The notes below the pieces were generated by a model. It was not told the DNA's origin. It ran no database searches and saw only the letters and a program-made list of their open reading frames with translations. Below are positions 24,093 to 35,784 of a stretch of 64,000 nt of DNA, piece by piece. A program made the translations under genes and the position numbers. This DNA comes from Cryptomeria japonica (lineage: Eukaryota > Streptophyta > Pinopsida > Cupressales > Cupressaceae): the NCBI RefSeq assembly GCF_030272615.1, contig NC_081415.1, forward strand, positions 186,242,994 through 186,306,993, written 5' to 3'. How positions within the stretch are numbered: the first letter of the stretch is position 1; every line of letters starts with the position of its first letter.

Positions 24093-24872
24093 GAATTACA
24101 TTTGATTAAATTCAAAGAAACTTAATCATATTTCTCTTTTCTTGAACTCACAAAAAACATTTAACTACACACTAACTAATTCATAAAAAATGTTTATGGA
24201 AAAAAAATGACCATTAAATTAAAACATGCAATTAGATGTAACACACATCAAAAATAGATTCTAGAATCACCTTTAATTTTGATGTGAATTTATATAGAGT
24301 CACACAGTACATACCTCATACTAAATTCAAGTACAATAAGAGATGGCATTTAGACAAGGACCAATGTGATATCTTTGAAATAACCACCATTGGAAAATAA
24401 CTCAAACCTATCAATTTAGGTGGATAAATATCATATACCTACACCCTCAAAGAAAATGTCAAGTGCACCAAATTCAATATATAGTAAATGAAGCAATGCA
24501 TACACACCCAATGGGTTACAATATTACAACCATTTAAAATACATAAAATATGGTGCTAAATATAAATATCTCTAATAAAGGAATAGATGTGCTGTACATG
24601 CAATGAAAAATGTAGGTGTTGGTTCTTCAAGTGCTACTAATTGCAATATACACTATTAGGTAGGTTTCAATAAAAATATTTCCTAGCATTGCAATCAATG
24701 CCTAAAATAAAAATATTTCCTAGCATTGCAATCAATGCCTAAAAGACTTGTTGGCCCCCCCCTTGAAACAAGCCCTTAGTCACTAATAAGTCAAGGGTCT
24801 AAGAACCTTACAAAAACATCTCTTATTAGCCATGGTGCTCATTGTTGAAAGTTGGTGTACGAATAATATGTT
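24093..24872 (+). repeat. Dispersed repeat, copy B, with an internal 38-bp tandem duplication
   Basis: Colinear with 6982-7746. Within it, the sequence around ATATTTCCTAGCATTGCAAT appears twice in tandem (about 24669-24745), absent from copy A. It also lacks a short block present in copy A around 7410-7450. Confidence 0.8.
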
Positions 24873-25012
24873 ACCGATTATTTGTATACTAAAAAACTAA
24901 AAATCTGCCACTATTTTTCTTAACCATCATACTTACTACATAGAAACAATTACAATAATGATCTTGTAGGGTATATGAATCAATATAGTTGTAAAGATCT
25001 ATATGATTATAT

Positions 25013-25309
25013 GTGTTTTTAGTACTTGAAATAGGTGAAAATATTGTTCATGATGGCAATACAACTCCTAATGCTTCTGATAGTGACTATGAATATGTCG
25101 ATGTGGACAAACATTTACCTACAAAATTTTCAAAAGCCTTAATCCTAGCTCCTAGAAATGAACAAAGTGACTTGGCACATGAGCATAGTCCTTGTTTGGA
25201 TCTTGTGATAGCTCCATATGTTGTGCTCGATGTCACTCCTCTGGCGTGTTTCCCACCTTCCCAAAATAGTGATCAACAAGATCAGGAGGTGGATGATGTG
25301 CTAGATTAG
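25013..25309 (+). pseudogene. C-terminal piece of an older gypsy-type polyprotein (tentative)
   Basis: An acidic open frame reads SDSDYEYVDVDKHLPTKF and ends SDQQDQEVDDVLD. It is followed by non-coding DNA, then, on the far side of the inserted element, by a polypurine tract and an LTR start (32641-32660). Its place just before a retroelement 3' end suggests the tail of a pol polyprotein. I recognise no domain, so the assignment rests on position only. Confidence 0.4.
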
Positions 25310-25689
25310 CTTCATTAACATTGTATATTCTATATATATCTCTCTCTTTTCTTTCTCTTTTGTGCTCATTCTTCTACGTGTATCCCTTTTCTTCTATGTT
25401 TCCTAGTAATGTCTACTTGAGGATGATGCAAAGCATTGAGACCTCTTTTGGTCTCTTTCATGTTGACTCAAAAGATACCTTCTATTCCCTTTCTTCCAAG
25501 GTAGTTTCCTTCCTTTGGGGAATGACGATTATTCTATGCACATATATACATATGATATACATGAGTTATCATACAACATACTGACCCCAAGGAACGCAAA
25601 ACTACCTTGCCCTTTGTGTTTTTTGTTCATTATCTTTGGGTTTATTCCTTTATTGGGGGCTAAATCCTTGCGATAACGTGCTCTCTCTC
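25310..25689 (+). other. 3' non-coding region of the older gypsy element, left part
   Basis: Pyrimidine-rich sequence (TCTCTCTCTTTTCTTTC) without coding capacity. It is interrupted at 25690 by the complete LTR element and resumes at 32280. Confidence 0.45.
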
Positions 25690-25694
25690 TATTT
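25690..25694. repeat. Target site duplication TATTT, left
   Basis: Identical to 32275-32279 on the other side of the element. Confidence 0.9.
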
Positions 25695-26513
25695 TGTTGG
25701 CAAATGCACACTCCAATGAGACATTGTAGGTGATTGAAGGTTTTGTCATTGATGGCAACCTTACATTCCTATGACACTAGCAAGGCAATCCACTAGCACT
25801 AGCAAGATCAGATTCTACACCGACACACAGACCACCGACACCGACAGTGAAAGGAAGCATACCGGCACAGAAGCCGACAAGAATTTCGTTTATAAATTAT
25901 TTTGTTAATTATTGTAAAATCATTGTAAGTCGACTTGGCAAGTTGTAAAATGACTCTTATATACGAGAGTTCATTGTAGAACATGGTAAGAATAATATGT
26001 AGAAATGGATGAATGTAATTAGGCGAAATAAGGCAAACCTATTATGCAAATTATAGGTTAAGGGTTTATGTATGAAGCAGAGCTATAAACCGGTACTGGA
26101 TTTGGCATAGTAGATGATATTTTGAAGCAGTACAAGAAATTGGATTTATATAATCCATTTTGTAAGTCAATGAGACTTCCCATTTTGTAATTAAGCAGTG
26201 AGCTCTAGGCACTTGGCCTTCCTGCATGTGCAGGCCCCTCTTGTAGCAGTAATATTCTCTTATTGGCCAGTAAGTGAATATTGTGGGTCACAAATCCCAT
26301 CAAGGTTTTTCCCACACTAGGTTTCCTCGTTAAACTACTGTGTTATGGTGTGCTTTTCATGTGGTTGTTTTTATCTCTGTTTATTGCATTACTTTCTATT
26401 TACCGGTATAGAGTATTAATTTGTTCTACATGTTTTAAGTTAAGAAAATCATCAAACCGGTTAGATACTGATTCACCCCCCCCCCCCTCTCAATATTTGT
26501 GGGAATCCTAACA
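25695..26513 (+). repeat. 5' LTR of the pol-less element (819 bp)
   Basis: Starts TGTTGGCAAATGC and ends AATCCTAACA. It contains GGTTTTTCCCACAC near 26304 and a poly-C run just before the end. Compared with the 3' LTR it keeps about 26 bp between two CCATTTTGT copies (near 26155-26190) that the 3' LTR has lost. Confidence 0.92.
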
Positions 26514-26515
26514 AT

Positions 26516-26530
26516 TGGTATCAGAGCTTG
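26516..26530 (+). promoter_or_regulatory. Primer binding site (initiator-Met tRNA)
   Basis: TTGGTATCAGAGCTTG follows the 5' LTR after two bases and contains the exact TGGTATCAGAGC complement of the plant iMet tRNA 3' end. Reverse transcription of the element would start here. Confidence 0.92.
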
Positions 26531-26584
26531 GTCCTCTATTTTCAGAAGCCTAACAACTTGAGGAAGATCTTGACACCAGTAGAG

Positions 26585-27742
26585 ATGGAAAATTTGATGA
26601 AGCAATTAGAAGCCGCTCTCTCAAACTATGATACATAAAAGTTGAAAAATATCAAACTTGAAGATGATCTAAATGCAGCTTAGGAAATTATTCAAGCACT
26701 TCAAGAGAATCTTACCATTGCAAGAAATAAGAGAAGAGAACTTTGTGAAAAGATGCAAAATGAGAATGATGAAAAAGAAACTCTTAGTGATCAGATAAAC
26801 AAGCTGAAACAAGAAAACATGACAACAAGGAATGAGATGCAGGATATGACTATGAGATTTTGTAAGGAAATTGAAGATAGAAAAAAGAATGAAGAAGATT
26901 TGACTAGAAGACTAAGTGATGCTGCAAATGAGAACACCAGACTTAGCTATGAAAATGACTTGTTGAAGACAAATATGATGCATACACAGAATGACTCCAA
27001 TGAACTTAAGAGATAGAAAGAAATCTTAGAAAGAGAACTGGACACTGCAAATCAGCACAAAGAGAAATTCAAGAAAAGCTCAGAAGAACTTGGTGACTTG
27101 TTGAAGAATCAAAAACCTAATGGTGACACTTGTGGACTTGGCTTTGAAGTTGGTGAAATCTCCGGTACTGCAAATACACAGAATCAAAGCAAACCAGTAA
27201 GACAACCTACTACTTATAAATTCAATGGAAAATGCTTTAACTATAATAAGTATAGTCATAGAGCAAATCAATGTAGATCTAGAAATTATTAGAATACCAA
27301 TACACCCACCGGTCAATGTTCAAAATGCAACAAAGTTGGTCATAATTACACCCACTGGTCAATGTTCAAAATGCAACAAAGTTGGTCATAATTCTGAAAA
27401 TTGCAGAATGAATGTGAGATGTTATGTTTGTGGAAGATTTGGTCACCTATCTAATCAATGGAGAACACAAACTGGCATAGGATATGGAAAAGCTATCTAG
27501 AAAAATAATGTGACTTGTTATGCCTGTAACAAAATTGGACATATTGCTCAATTTTGTAGAAGCAAGTCCTCACTGGTAAACAACAAAGGTCCTAGTTTGA
27601 AAGGAAAAGAAAAAGTTGAAGAAGTTAAGCATGAATTCTCAAAACAATGGATCAGGAAATCAGAACTGAATGTTGATAGGAATACTCCACCGGCAGAATA
27701 GAGTAGCACTCCACTGGCAGGAGACTCTTCATCCAACTGAAG
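26585..27742 (+). pseudogene. ORF1: gag-like coiled-coil protein with zinc knuckles, interrupted
   Basis: Starts at ATG 26585 (MENLMKQLEAALSNYD), 72 bases after the LTR. The first 160 residues are heptad-rich and charged, predicting a coiled coil for particle assembly. Four knuckle-like motifs follow: CFNYNKYSHRANQC (second Cys replaced), CSKCNKVGHNSENC (complete), CYVCGRFGHLSNQW (last Cys replaced) and, further on, CYACNKIGHIAQFC (complete). Such motifs bind the element's RNA. The frame has stops (TAA near 26636, TAG near 27014 and others), and a 46-bp tandem duplication (27303-27394) shifts the frame inside the knuckle region. No protease follows. Confidence 0.78.
27303..27394 (+). repeat. 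46-bp tandem duplication in ORF1
   Basis: CACCCACCGGTCAATGTTCA at 27303 recurs, with one base changed, at 27349. Because 46 is not divisible by three, it breaks the frame and duplicates the knuckle core CSKCNKVGH. Confidence 0.85.
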
Positions 27743-28046
27743 AAAATTCCCTTGAGGGTTTGGCCATCAAATGTGAAAAATGCTATTATTCCCTCGGTTG
27801 ATGGTGAGAGGTAGAAATTAATTCTATACCGGCAGATAAAGTTAAGTGATTACTTAACCAACAAGCATTAAATGTGGTAGTTGGCAAATTAACATTATAA
27901 ATCAATGTTTTTGGCTCCATTTTACTTCACCGAAAATTCAAACAATCGAAGAGCATGAAATTTCCAAAGCTAAGGCATTTTGAGCAAAGAAGCAAAGCAA
28001 TTCAACAATCAATCTTTCCAAAGGCAGAAAAAGGTATTTATGATCA

Positions 28047-31000
28047 TGGCATCTTCTTTTGTACCTCAATTCATAGCAAACCCTACTTTAGTGGAAGTAA
28101 TGAAGCACCCTAGGCCCGTATTTCAGTTAGTTCCTGAAATAGCAAAGAAGGATGATAATGTTGGTGCTTTTTCTCAAATTCCCAAAGGAGTAGTTTTTGA
28201 AGAAGACCCTAGAATGTATATTCATTGCCACATAGAAGGATTAGGAGATGAGGAAATTAAGAACATGTATAGGACTGTCATATGTGATGATTCTGGTAAT
28301 GTGAAACCTGAACACAAAATAATTGAAACCCTAGGATTCAATGAAATTCTCAGCATTTCGGATTTCCCTAGGGAAGTTATAAGGATAGTATTGAGCAGGG
28401 TACATGGTGCATTTTTCTAGTTGGATTTGGTTCACAAAATTACTAAGGAGGCAGTAAAAGCTGTAATAGGGTTACCCTCCACCGGTAACAAACCTGATAA
28501 GATAAAGAAGGTCTCAAATGACCTAGTGATGAACCTAACTGGTGCAACATCTGACAAGAGGTCTTTAAGGGTGAATGATGTAACCGACATCAATGTCAGA
28601 TTCATCAACATGGTTCTAGGCTATAAAACCACACATGCAAACAGGCTAAATTCAGTTTCTAGCTTATGCATAAAGAGTGCTTATGATATGATCAAGGATA
28701 ATGTGAAAATAGATGTGTGTGAATGGCTGAAGGATGAACTTATTGATAATCTTGGAAAGATTAAGAAAGATAAAAAGGGGACACTTAGATTTGGTAACCT
28801 ACTTGTCTGTTTAATGCTACATATAACAAAAAAGGTGCCCAGTATAGGCAACAAGAATCTTGGTTTTGACATACCGGTAGGCAAACAACCATCTGACTTA
28901 TTGAACAACATGGAACAAAACAAAGAAAAGAATATTAATGAGTACTTTCAAGCACTAAAGGCCCAGATGAACACTAGAATCAGATTATCACAAGAAATTG
29001 TAAATAAATATAAGGATGAAATATGTTTTATCATTAAGAAGGATGAGATCTGGATGGAGGCAGTTATCCCAAGAACAATTTGGGTTACTGAAATGGGTTA
29101 TGAGATAGATGATCACATAATTGAAACATATGCAAAAGCCCTTCTGGAAGCACCCAAGGAACCTAAAGAAGAGGTATTTGGCAGTGCTGAAACTATTGAA
29201 AAACAAATCCAATCCAAGAAAAGAGTAAAGAAGGTAGAAGCAATAGTGAGAAGAGGATCAAGGCAGGATAAGGCTATCAAAGAAGATGTACTTAAACAAA
29301 CCGGTATCACTAAAGATGAGTTAGAAGCACTACAACTAGGAACTCGCCTTTAACTAGTAGCAAATTCTTTAGAGAGTGATATGCCTGTTACATTTAAAAG
29401 AGTTGTGAGGAAAAGAGAACCTTCACCGATATCTACACCTTTGCCTAGAAGAACTAGACAAAAATAACAGGCAGTAAGGCCCCCGGCTAAGAAGATAACT
29501 CCAAAGAAGAAAAAGGTAACACCAAAGAAAAAGACTCAACAAAATATTGCTCCAATTGACAAACTGATGGATGAAATAACAGAGGAAGGAAAGCTAAAGA
29601 ACATCAACAAATTATATGATTCACTATCAGTTGATGACAAGGAGAAAGTTGAAAACAATGTAATTCTACACTTGGATATCTACAAGAAATTCTTGATGCA
29701 AGTTGTGGATGAATTACCGGCTGAACTGTTTAAAAGACTTGAAGCAAGAAGGCAAGCTATTGTAGAGCTTGACAAGAAAATAAAAGTTGAAAAACTACTT
29801 GTTGTTTACCCAGTAAACTCACCAAAGAAAATAGATGATTTGATATCTGAAGCTAACCGGTCAGTATTCTCAACTGCACACTGGCATATAGCATTGATGG
29901 TTGGTAGAGTGAATGAGGTTGCAGAGGAAACTGCAAATGGATGGGATATATTCCTTATAGAAAAGGAAAAATAGGAAGAATATAGAAATCCTAAACCTAT
30001 CAAAGTGTATCAAAAAGACAAGGATAAGGGAAAAGGCAAGGTTGGTGGACCTCTGAGCATAAAAATAACAAATAATCTACTCCCACCACCTCAAGATACT
30101 CCACTGGTAGTTACAACTGAAGATCAACTGGCTAATGAGAGTATGGATATACCACAAGAGGATACAAATCCTAATTCTGAGGTATTATATACAGTTGATA
30201 TTGATACTTACAAAGTTAACATTGTGGTAGATAAGGACACAACTAGAAAGATAGATATGGCTAGTGAGCCACATTAACAGATAACACAAAAGGAAAACTA
30301 GCAGATGGTAACACAGAACAACAAGTAGAGCAACAAGCTCTAGCACAACAACAGGTTAATACAGAGTCAGTACCACCGGCAACAGCTAAGCAAGGAAAAC
30401 CATTGCTTAAGGAAATGGAAACATAGACTGACCTACCAGAGGTCACCATAAGTAAGGATCCACCGGTGGAATATAGAGTGTTGGCCCTTCAACTGTAGGA
30501 TTTAAATCAACTAATGTAACAAAAGTTCTTTTGGATTCCATAAAGAAAATAACAGATTATAGCTCACAAGCATACAAGGCTATAGATGACACAATTCCTA
30601 TTTTGAAAAGGATAGCTCCGAAATGTAATGTAGATAATAAGGATTCTTTGAGTCAACTTGACACTTTGTCTAAGTATATTACTGACAACACTATGACAGT
30701 TGAACAAATAAAAGAGAAAGCATTCAAGGAGATATTAGAAAAAGAAAAACACAAATTCTTTGAGGAAGAAATAAAGAAGTGTACAAGACAATTTGACACA
30801 CTTCTACCAGAATTATGTAGCACATTAAAGGAAGTCAAGACTTTTTACAGAGATACTTGTAAAAATAACTTTTTGACAGTAGACATAGATAGAAAAATGA
30901 GCAAGATACAGGAGGAAATAAATAAACTAGCTCACAACTTCATTAATTCATCTGATTCATTATCAGTTTTTGAGTAGAAGATAATAGGTTTTGAGGAAGA

Positions 31001-31279
31001 ACTATTAAAGTTGGAAAGAGAAAAAGAAAGAATAAAAAGTAAGGCTAAGGATCTTAAATGGAGACTAAGTCCAAAATTGGACTACCTCGCATCTTTAAGG
31101 AAAGAGATATCTGATGCTCTGGTTCAAGGATAGAAAACATCGACAGAGAAAATGCAACACCTCACCGGTACAGTTCAAAGGACAGAGGCAACAATAAAAG
31201 ATAGCAAAAAGTTTCTTGAAAGCCTGAATTTAGTTTTGGCGGATCTTTTTCAGATTGTAACCAACCGGTTACAAGGTTG
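28047..31279 (+). pseudogene. ORF2: large unrecognised protein of the pol-less element, interrupted
   Basis: From ATG 28047 (MASSFVPQFIANPTLVEVMK) the sequence is open for about 120 codons to a TAG at 28418-28420. It then stays open from 28421 to 29353 (310 codons), with further open blocks at 29567-29974, 30005-30277 and 30531-30977. It ends near FLESLNLVLADLFQIV before TGA at about 31279. The first third is globular (MYIHCHIEGLG, SISDFPREVIRIVL, RFGNLLVCLMLHITKKVP). The middle is Lys- and Pro-rich and the last third is coiled-coil-like. None of it matches a pol or env domain that I know. The globular part is conserved in the reverse element at 15.6-16.8 kb, so it is a true family component. 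It could be a second structural or packaging protein, but that is inference. Confidence 0.68.
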
Positions 31280-31472
31280 AGATAGGAAACCACACTCTAT
31301 TGACACTTTGACAACCTTTGTCATTGATGGCAAAAGGGGAGTAGTGGTATGAGAAAACTCCAATAACTTAGGGATCATCTGCTCGGGGGGAGCACACAAT
31401 TTTTGGTAACATTTTTGGACTTCAATTTTTGGACACTTTTGAATTTTTCTCATGAGTGTTGCCATCAATTCC

Positions 31473-31484
31473 AAAGGGGGGGAT
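31473..31484 (+). promoter_or_regulatory. Polypurine tract of the pol-less element
   Basis: AAAGGGGGGGA lies directly before the 3' LTR start and would prime plus-strand synthesis. Confidence 0.85.
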
Positions 31485-32274
31485 TGTTGGCAAATGCACA
31501 CTCCAATGAGACATTGTAGGTGATTGAAGGTTTTGTCATTGATGGCAACCTTACAATCCTATGACACCGGCAAGGCAATCCACTGGCACTAGCAAGATCA
31601 GATTCTACACCGACACATAGACCACCGACACCGGCAGTGAAAGGAAGAATACCGGCACAGAAGCTGACAAGAATTTTGTTTATAATTTATTTTGGTTATT
31701 ATTGTAAAATCATTGTAAGCCGACTCGGCAAGTTGTAAAATGACTCTTATATAAGAGAGTTCATTGTAGAACATGGTAAGAATAATATGTAGAAATGGAT
31801 GAATGTAATTAGGCAAAATAAGGTACACCTATTATGCGAATTATAGGTTAATGGTTTATGTATGAAGTAGAGCTATAAACCGGTATTGGATCTGGCATAG
31901 TAGATGATGTTTTGAAGTAGTAGAAGACATTGGATTTATATAATCCATTTTGTGATTGAGCAGTGAGCTCTAGGCACTTGGCCTTCCTGCATGTGCAGGC
32001 CCCTCTTGTAGTAGTAATATTCTCTTATTGGCCAGTAAGTGAATATTGTGGGTCACAAATCCCACTGAGGTTTTTCCCACACCGGGTTTCCTCATTAAAC
32101 TACTATGTTATGGTGTGCATTTCATGTGGTTGTTTTTATCTTTGTTTATTGTATTACTTTTTGTTTATCGGTACACAATATTAATTTGTTCTACATGTTT
32201 TAAGTTAAGAAAATCATCAAACCGGTTAGATACTGATTCACCCCCCCCTCTTAGTATCTGTGGAAATCCTAACA
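31485..32274 (+). repeat. 3' LTR of the pol-less element (790 bp)
   Basis: Colinear with 25695-26513, beginning TGTTGGCAAATGC and ending AATCCTAACA. It is 29 bp shorter, mainly from loss of sequence between short direct repeats near 31950. Confidence 0.92.
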
Positions 32275-32279
32275 TATTT
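32275..32279. repeat. Target site duplication TATTT, right
   Basis: Pairs with 25690-25694. Confidence 0.9.
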
Positions 32280-32672
32280 CTCTTTGGGGTGTATCCTAAC
32301 TTAAAGCAATCGCTCCCAGTAAGGCATGTGCAATCGCTTTAACATGGGGGCATACACTACTCATATTTTCCTTCTTGATACTCAAAGTTACTTAATGAAC
32401 TTGGCTTTACTTTGTAATTTTTGGTATCCTTTCTTTTCATGACTCATGGTGAGGGGAATCTTGCTACTTGCAGTCATGGTTCTCTCTCTTGATTTTCCCT
32501 TTTACTTTGTTAATTGATGTTGTAATATCCTTAGTCCACTGGGGGCTTGTTGTATCTTGCCTCCTTGATGTGGTGAAAGTCTTTCAATCTTGTTTCATTG
32601 TACTTTACTGATATTATTGGCATACGCTTATACTCCAGCTAAAGTGGGGGCTAAATGTAATGCCATAAAATT
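32280..32672 (+). mobile_element. 3' end of the older gypsy element: non-coding region, polypurine tract and 17-bp LTR stub
   Basis: This is the continuation of the sequence interrupted at 25690. It ends with the purine tract AAAGTGGGGGCTAAA (32641-32655) and TGTAATGCCATAAAATT (32656-32672), which looks like an LTR start. The LTR is cut off after these bases by the Tat fragment that begins at 32673. Confidence 0.6.
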
Positions 32673-34024
32673 GTAAAAAGATAACAATCAAAGCCTATGA
32701 TGATGTAGAGTGTTCATTGAAAGGAGCGGTTGGGCTACCAATCGAAGTGGGTCCAGTGGTGAAGCACATCATATGTCAAGTTCTAGACCTTCCTCTGCCA
32801 TATAATTTATTGTTAGGAAGACCTTGGATACACACCACGCAAGCCGTTCCATCCACCTACCATCAGTGTATCAAGTTCCCTCATAATGGTGTGGAAATTA
32901 CAATCCTGGGAGATGCAAATCCCTTTGCATATTGTCACAATATAAATCATCAACCAAAGATTACCGTTCCCAACAACAAAGAAGCTATCTCATCCACATC
33001 ATATGTAATTCTAGCCTCTCTTTCCAGTTCAAACACCACTATACCCAAACAAGAGAAGCTCATGATGAAAATAGCAAAGGAAGGTCCTGGGTAGTACAAT
33101 CTCAGCCAACTCTTTTGTGTTGGACAAATGCTTACTTCTCCTAGAACTCATGGTAAACCTCAAAAGTTACTTCATACACCACTAGTCAAGCCAGGATGCA
33201 CTTTGACACCTTTCATCCTTGGAAAGAGTCAAGAAGAAGAGACTAGAGATGAGGACTTAGCAGAATGGATCTATAAAAATTATATCACCATGAACATCCC
33301 ACAAGCTAAGCTTCCCACATATCAATATGGAAAAGGCCTTCTCATTATGCAAAGAATGGGTTATGATGGTCAAAGTGATTTGAGAACTTGCAAGCAAGGA
33401 CGACATGAACCGATACAACTAGAATTAAAACCCAAAGATAACACAAGATTAGGTTTTCAAAAGGAGACCCTTCCTAAGCTTAGATTCAAAGGGAAACCCA
33501 TCAAGCCTCTATATCAGCCTACTACAACCATAAAGAGGTCACCTTTGATTTTATCAGTAGCACTGCACACCATAGCAACTGCCCCACTGAGGCTAAAAAT
33601 CCAAGCAATATCATCTACAACACCAGTCATCCCACCAATCAAACCAACAATCCCAACAGCAACAACAACAACTATATCAGAATCCCCGACAGTATCAACA
33701 ACACTAGCAATTCCAGTAGAAGCAACAATGTCAACAACATCAATACTCCCCATATCAGATTCATTGATCCCTATAATCCTTCTTGCAGCACCAATCATTC
33801 TGTCTATCCAGGTACATTAGCCGATCACACCTGCAGTGTTTAACTTAAAGGATATCCTAGTATGGTATAACAACCAGATATTGGAAAGTGACTCAGAGAT
33901 TGACTCACATGAGTGGGAGTTTGATTCAGTACATCTCAATACTTCAGATGAGGAAGACACATCACCCCCTCCACCTCACAAATAAATCCCTATTTATGGA
34001 GAAGCACATATTAAAACCTCTTGG
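32673..34024 (+). pseudogene. Tat-type gypsy fragment: protease and linker (forward half of a chimera)
   Basis: Begins within the protease region (ITIKAYDDVECSLKGAVGLP) and runs through [26 protein letters not shown]-type and Thr/Pro-rich linker sequence to GEAHIKTSW. There it stops at a junction near 34021-34024 and joins a reverse-strand piece of the same family. It is colinear with 38733-40095 and 51876-53235. Unlike those two it has a sense codon (CGA) where they share TGA. Stops occur at 33092-33094 and near 33820. No start or end of an element is present. Confidence 0.82.
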
Positions 34025-35250
34025 ATGAAGATGGATGAGTTTTACCCACAAGGTCCAGTCCCCATTGACAAAAGGGCCATGGTGTTGTGATTGGTTGCAA
34101 TTCTTGTGTTGGTGCATGTATCAGGTCTCCATGAACTTGGCATTTCTTGCACTTTTTGACAAAGTAGTAGGAGTCTTTTTCCATGGATGGCCAATAGTAT
34201 CCAGCACGTATGATCTTCTTTACTAAGGAAGGACCACTTGCGTGAGTCCCACAAATTCCTTCATGTACCTCTTCCAAGGCCTTTGTTATCTCATCTTCTT
34301 CTAGACATTGAAGGAGAGTACCATCAAGACTGCGTTGGTATAGGGTTTCAACAATAATGGTAATATCGAGTGGTTTGGCAAATGAAGGTTTTATGTTGGT
34401 TATTCGATTGGTTAGGAGGAAGTGTGTGATCATGTAGATAGGTGTTGAACTCATCATACCATGGGGATTCAGAATCAACAAGGTGACAAATTATCTCAGA
34501 TTCGGGGATATCATAAGCATGAATCCAAAGCTGTTCTACCAAGAACTCATAGCGGGTTGAATTTTGTGCAAGATCTAGGAGAGATGCAATGGTAGCCATA
34601 GTGTCAGTAGATCGATTCTAATCTCTGGGTATCTACTCAAAAGTGATAGTAGTAAATGACGTCTTTAAACTTTCCACCATTTGCTTGTATGGTATGAGTT
34701 TGTCATCCTTGTTCTAATATTCATCGGTTACTTGTCGGATGACTAGTTGAGATTCGCCATATATCTGTAACTCTTTCAGTTTACATTGTATGGCTAGTCT
34801 GAGTCCTGTGATTAAGGCCTCATATTCTGCTATGTTGTTCATGCATGGAAATGTGAGCCAATAAGACTTTGGGATGTTGTCACCTTGAGGTGTGATAAAC
34901 ATAATGCCTACCCTCGATCCATGCCTAGTATATGAACCATCAAAGTATAGCTTCCATGGTTGTGCTTCTATGATCATGAATATCTCTTCATCTGGAAAAT
35001 TGGAAATGAGAGGATGATCACCTATGAGTGGAGCATCGGCTAACTGATCTGCAATAACTTGACCCTTGATAGCCTTACGGTCCACATACTCGATGTCAAA
35101 TTCACTTAGAATCATCACCCATTTAGCCAAGTGGCTAGTTAGTACTGCTTTGCTGAGTAAGTACTTTAGTGGATCTATCTTTGCAATGAGCTGTACTTTA
35201 TGTGTTAACAGATAGTGCCTCAATTTAGTTGCTGCCAAGATTATTTGTCT
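34021..35250 (-). pseudogene. Tat-type gypsy fragment: RNase H, second RNase H and integrase zinc domain (reverse half)
   Basis: Read from 35250 down: LAATKLRHYLLTHKVQLIAK (end of the first RNase H), then the second RNase H with YFDGSYTRHGSRVGI, EYEALITGLRLA and YGESQLVIRQ, then the integrase HHCC finger (HEGICGTH and CKKCQVHGD), ending GLDLVGKTHPSSS at the junction. In the second RNase H the usual GDSQ is GESQ, a change at a catalytic Asp. Stops separate the blocks. About 90 bp of unassigned filler (35251-35341) follow before the next copy. Confidence 0.85.
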
Positions 35251-35784
35251 CCACATTGTAGGCTTTCCTACCAATGTAAGATCGGTTGTCCTCAAATCAT
35301 GAGCATATCATTGGTCAAAATGAATGCTATTTGTAATGCTCATGCAAGACTTAGTATATCACATCCTTACCTGCCACGACGGGATTCATAAGGTATGTAG
35401 TACCAAAGTTGAAGAAATATCAAGATGTGGGCTGAAATTATCGCAACTGGCCATTTGACCTTAGGGATAAGGAGTGTTTGAAGTGTCTTCATTTTGTATC
35501 AAGACCAGTGATAAACTGAGCCAGCTTTAGGCTTTTTGGAAAAACATGCTCAAAAACATTTGGAAGGGAAGGGTCATAAAAGTCCAAAGATTGGGTTGAT
35601 CTAGACCCACACTTATTTGTGCCTTTTGAGGAAACATTCTTGTGTTTGTGTGCTTGCTTTATTTTCTTGTCAAAGAAAAATAAAAAATCTAATTCCAAAA
35701 ACAAGTATTCATCCAACACAAACATTTTTCAAAAAAAAACCAACAAAGATTCCAAAAAGTGAAACAACAAAAGTATCAAACTAT

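Larger units (their letters stand above)
25695..32274 (+). mobile_element. Complete non-autonomous LTR retrotransposon without pol, 6,580 bp
   Basis: It has all structural parts: 5' LTR 25695-26513 (TGTTGG...CTAACA), iMet PBS, polypurine tract and 3' LTR 31485-32274, flanked by a perfect TATTT duplication (25690-25694 and 32275-32279). The 4,971-bp interior encodes a coiled-coil/zinc-knuckle ORF and a long second ORF with C-terminal coiled coils. I find no protease DTG/DSG motif, no YVDD/YADD reverse transcriptase, no RNase H and no integrase HHCC or DDE. It must depend on enzymes from another element. It resembles the TR-GAG class of gag-only plant elements but carries an additional large ORF. 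A related remnant lies on the reverse strand at 15.6-19.5 kb. Confidence 0.88.

Noticed and set aside
33514-33798. Reverse frames rich in Val, Asp, Gly and Ala (also 39572-39835 and forward 60569-60835)
   Set aside because: They are antisense to the Thr/Ser/Pro linker of Tat pol and recur in every copy for that reason only.
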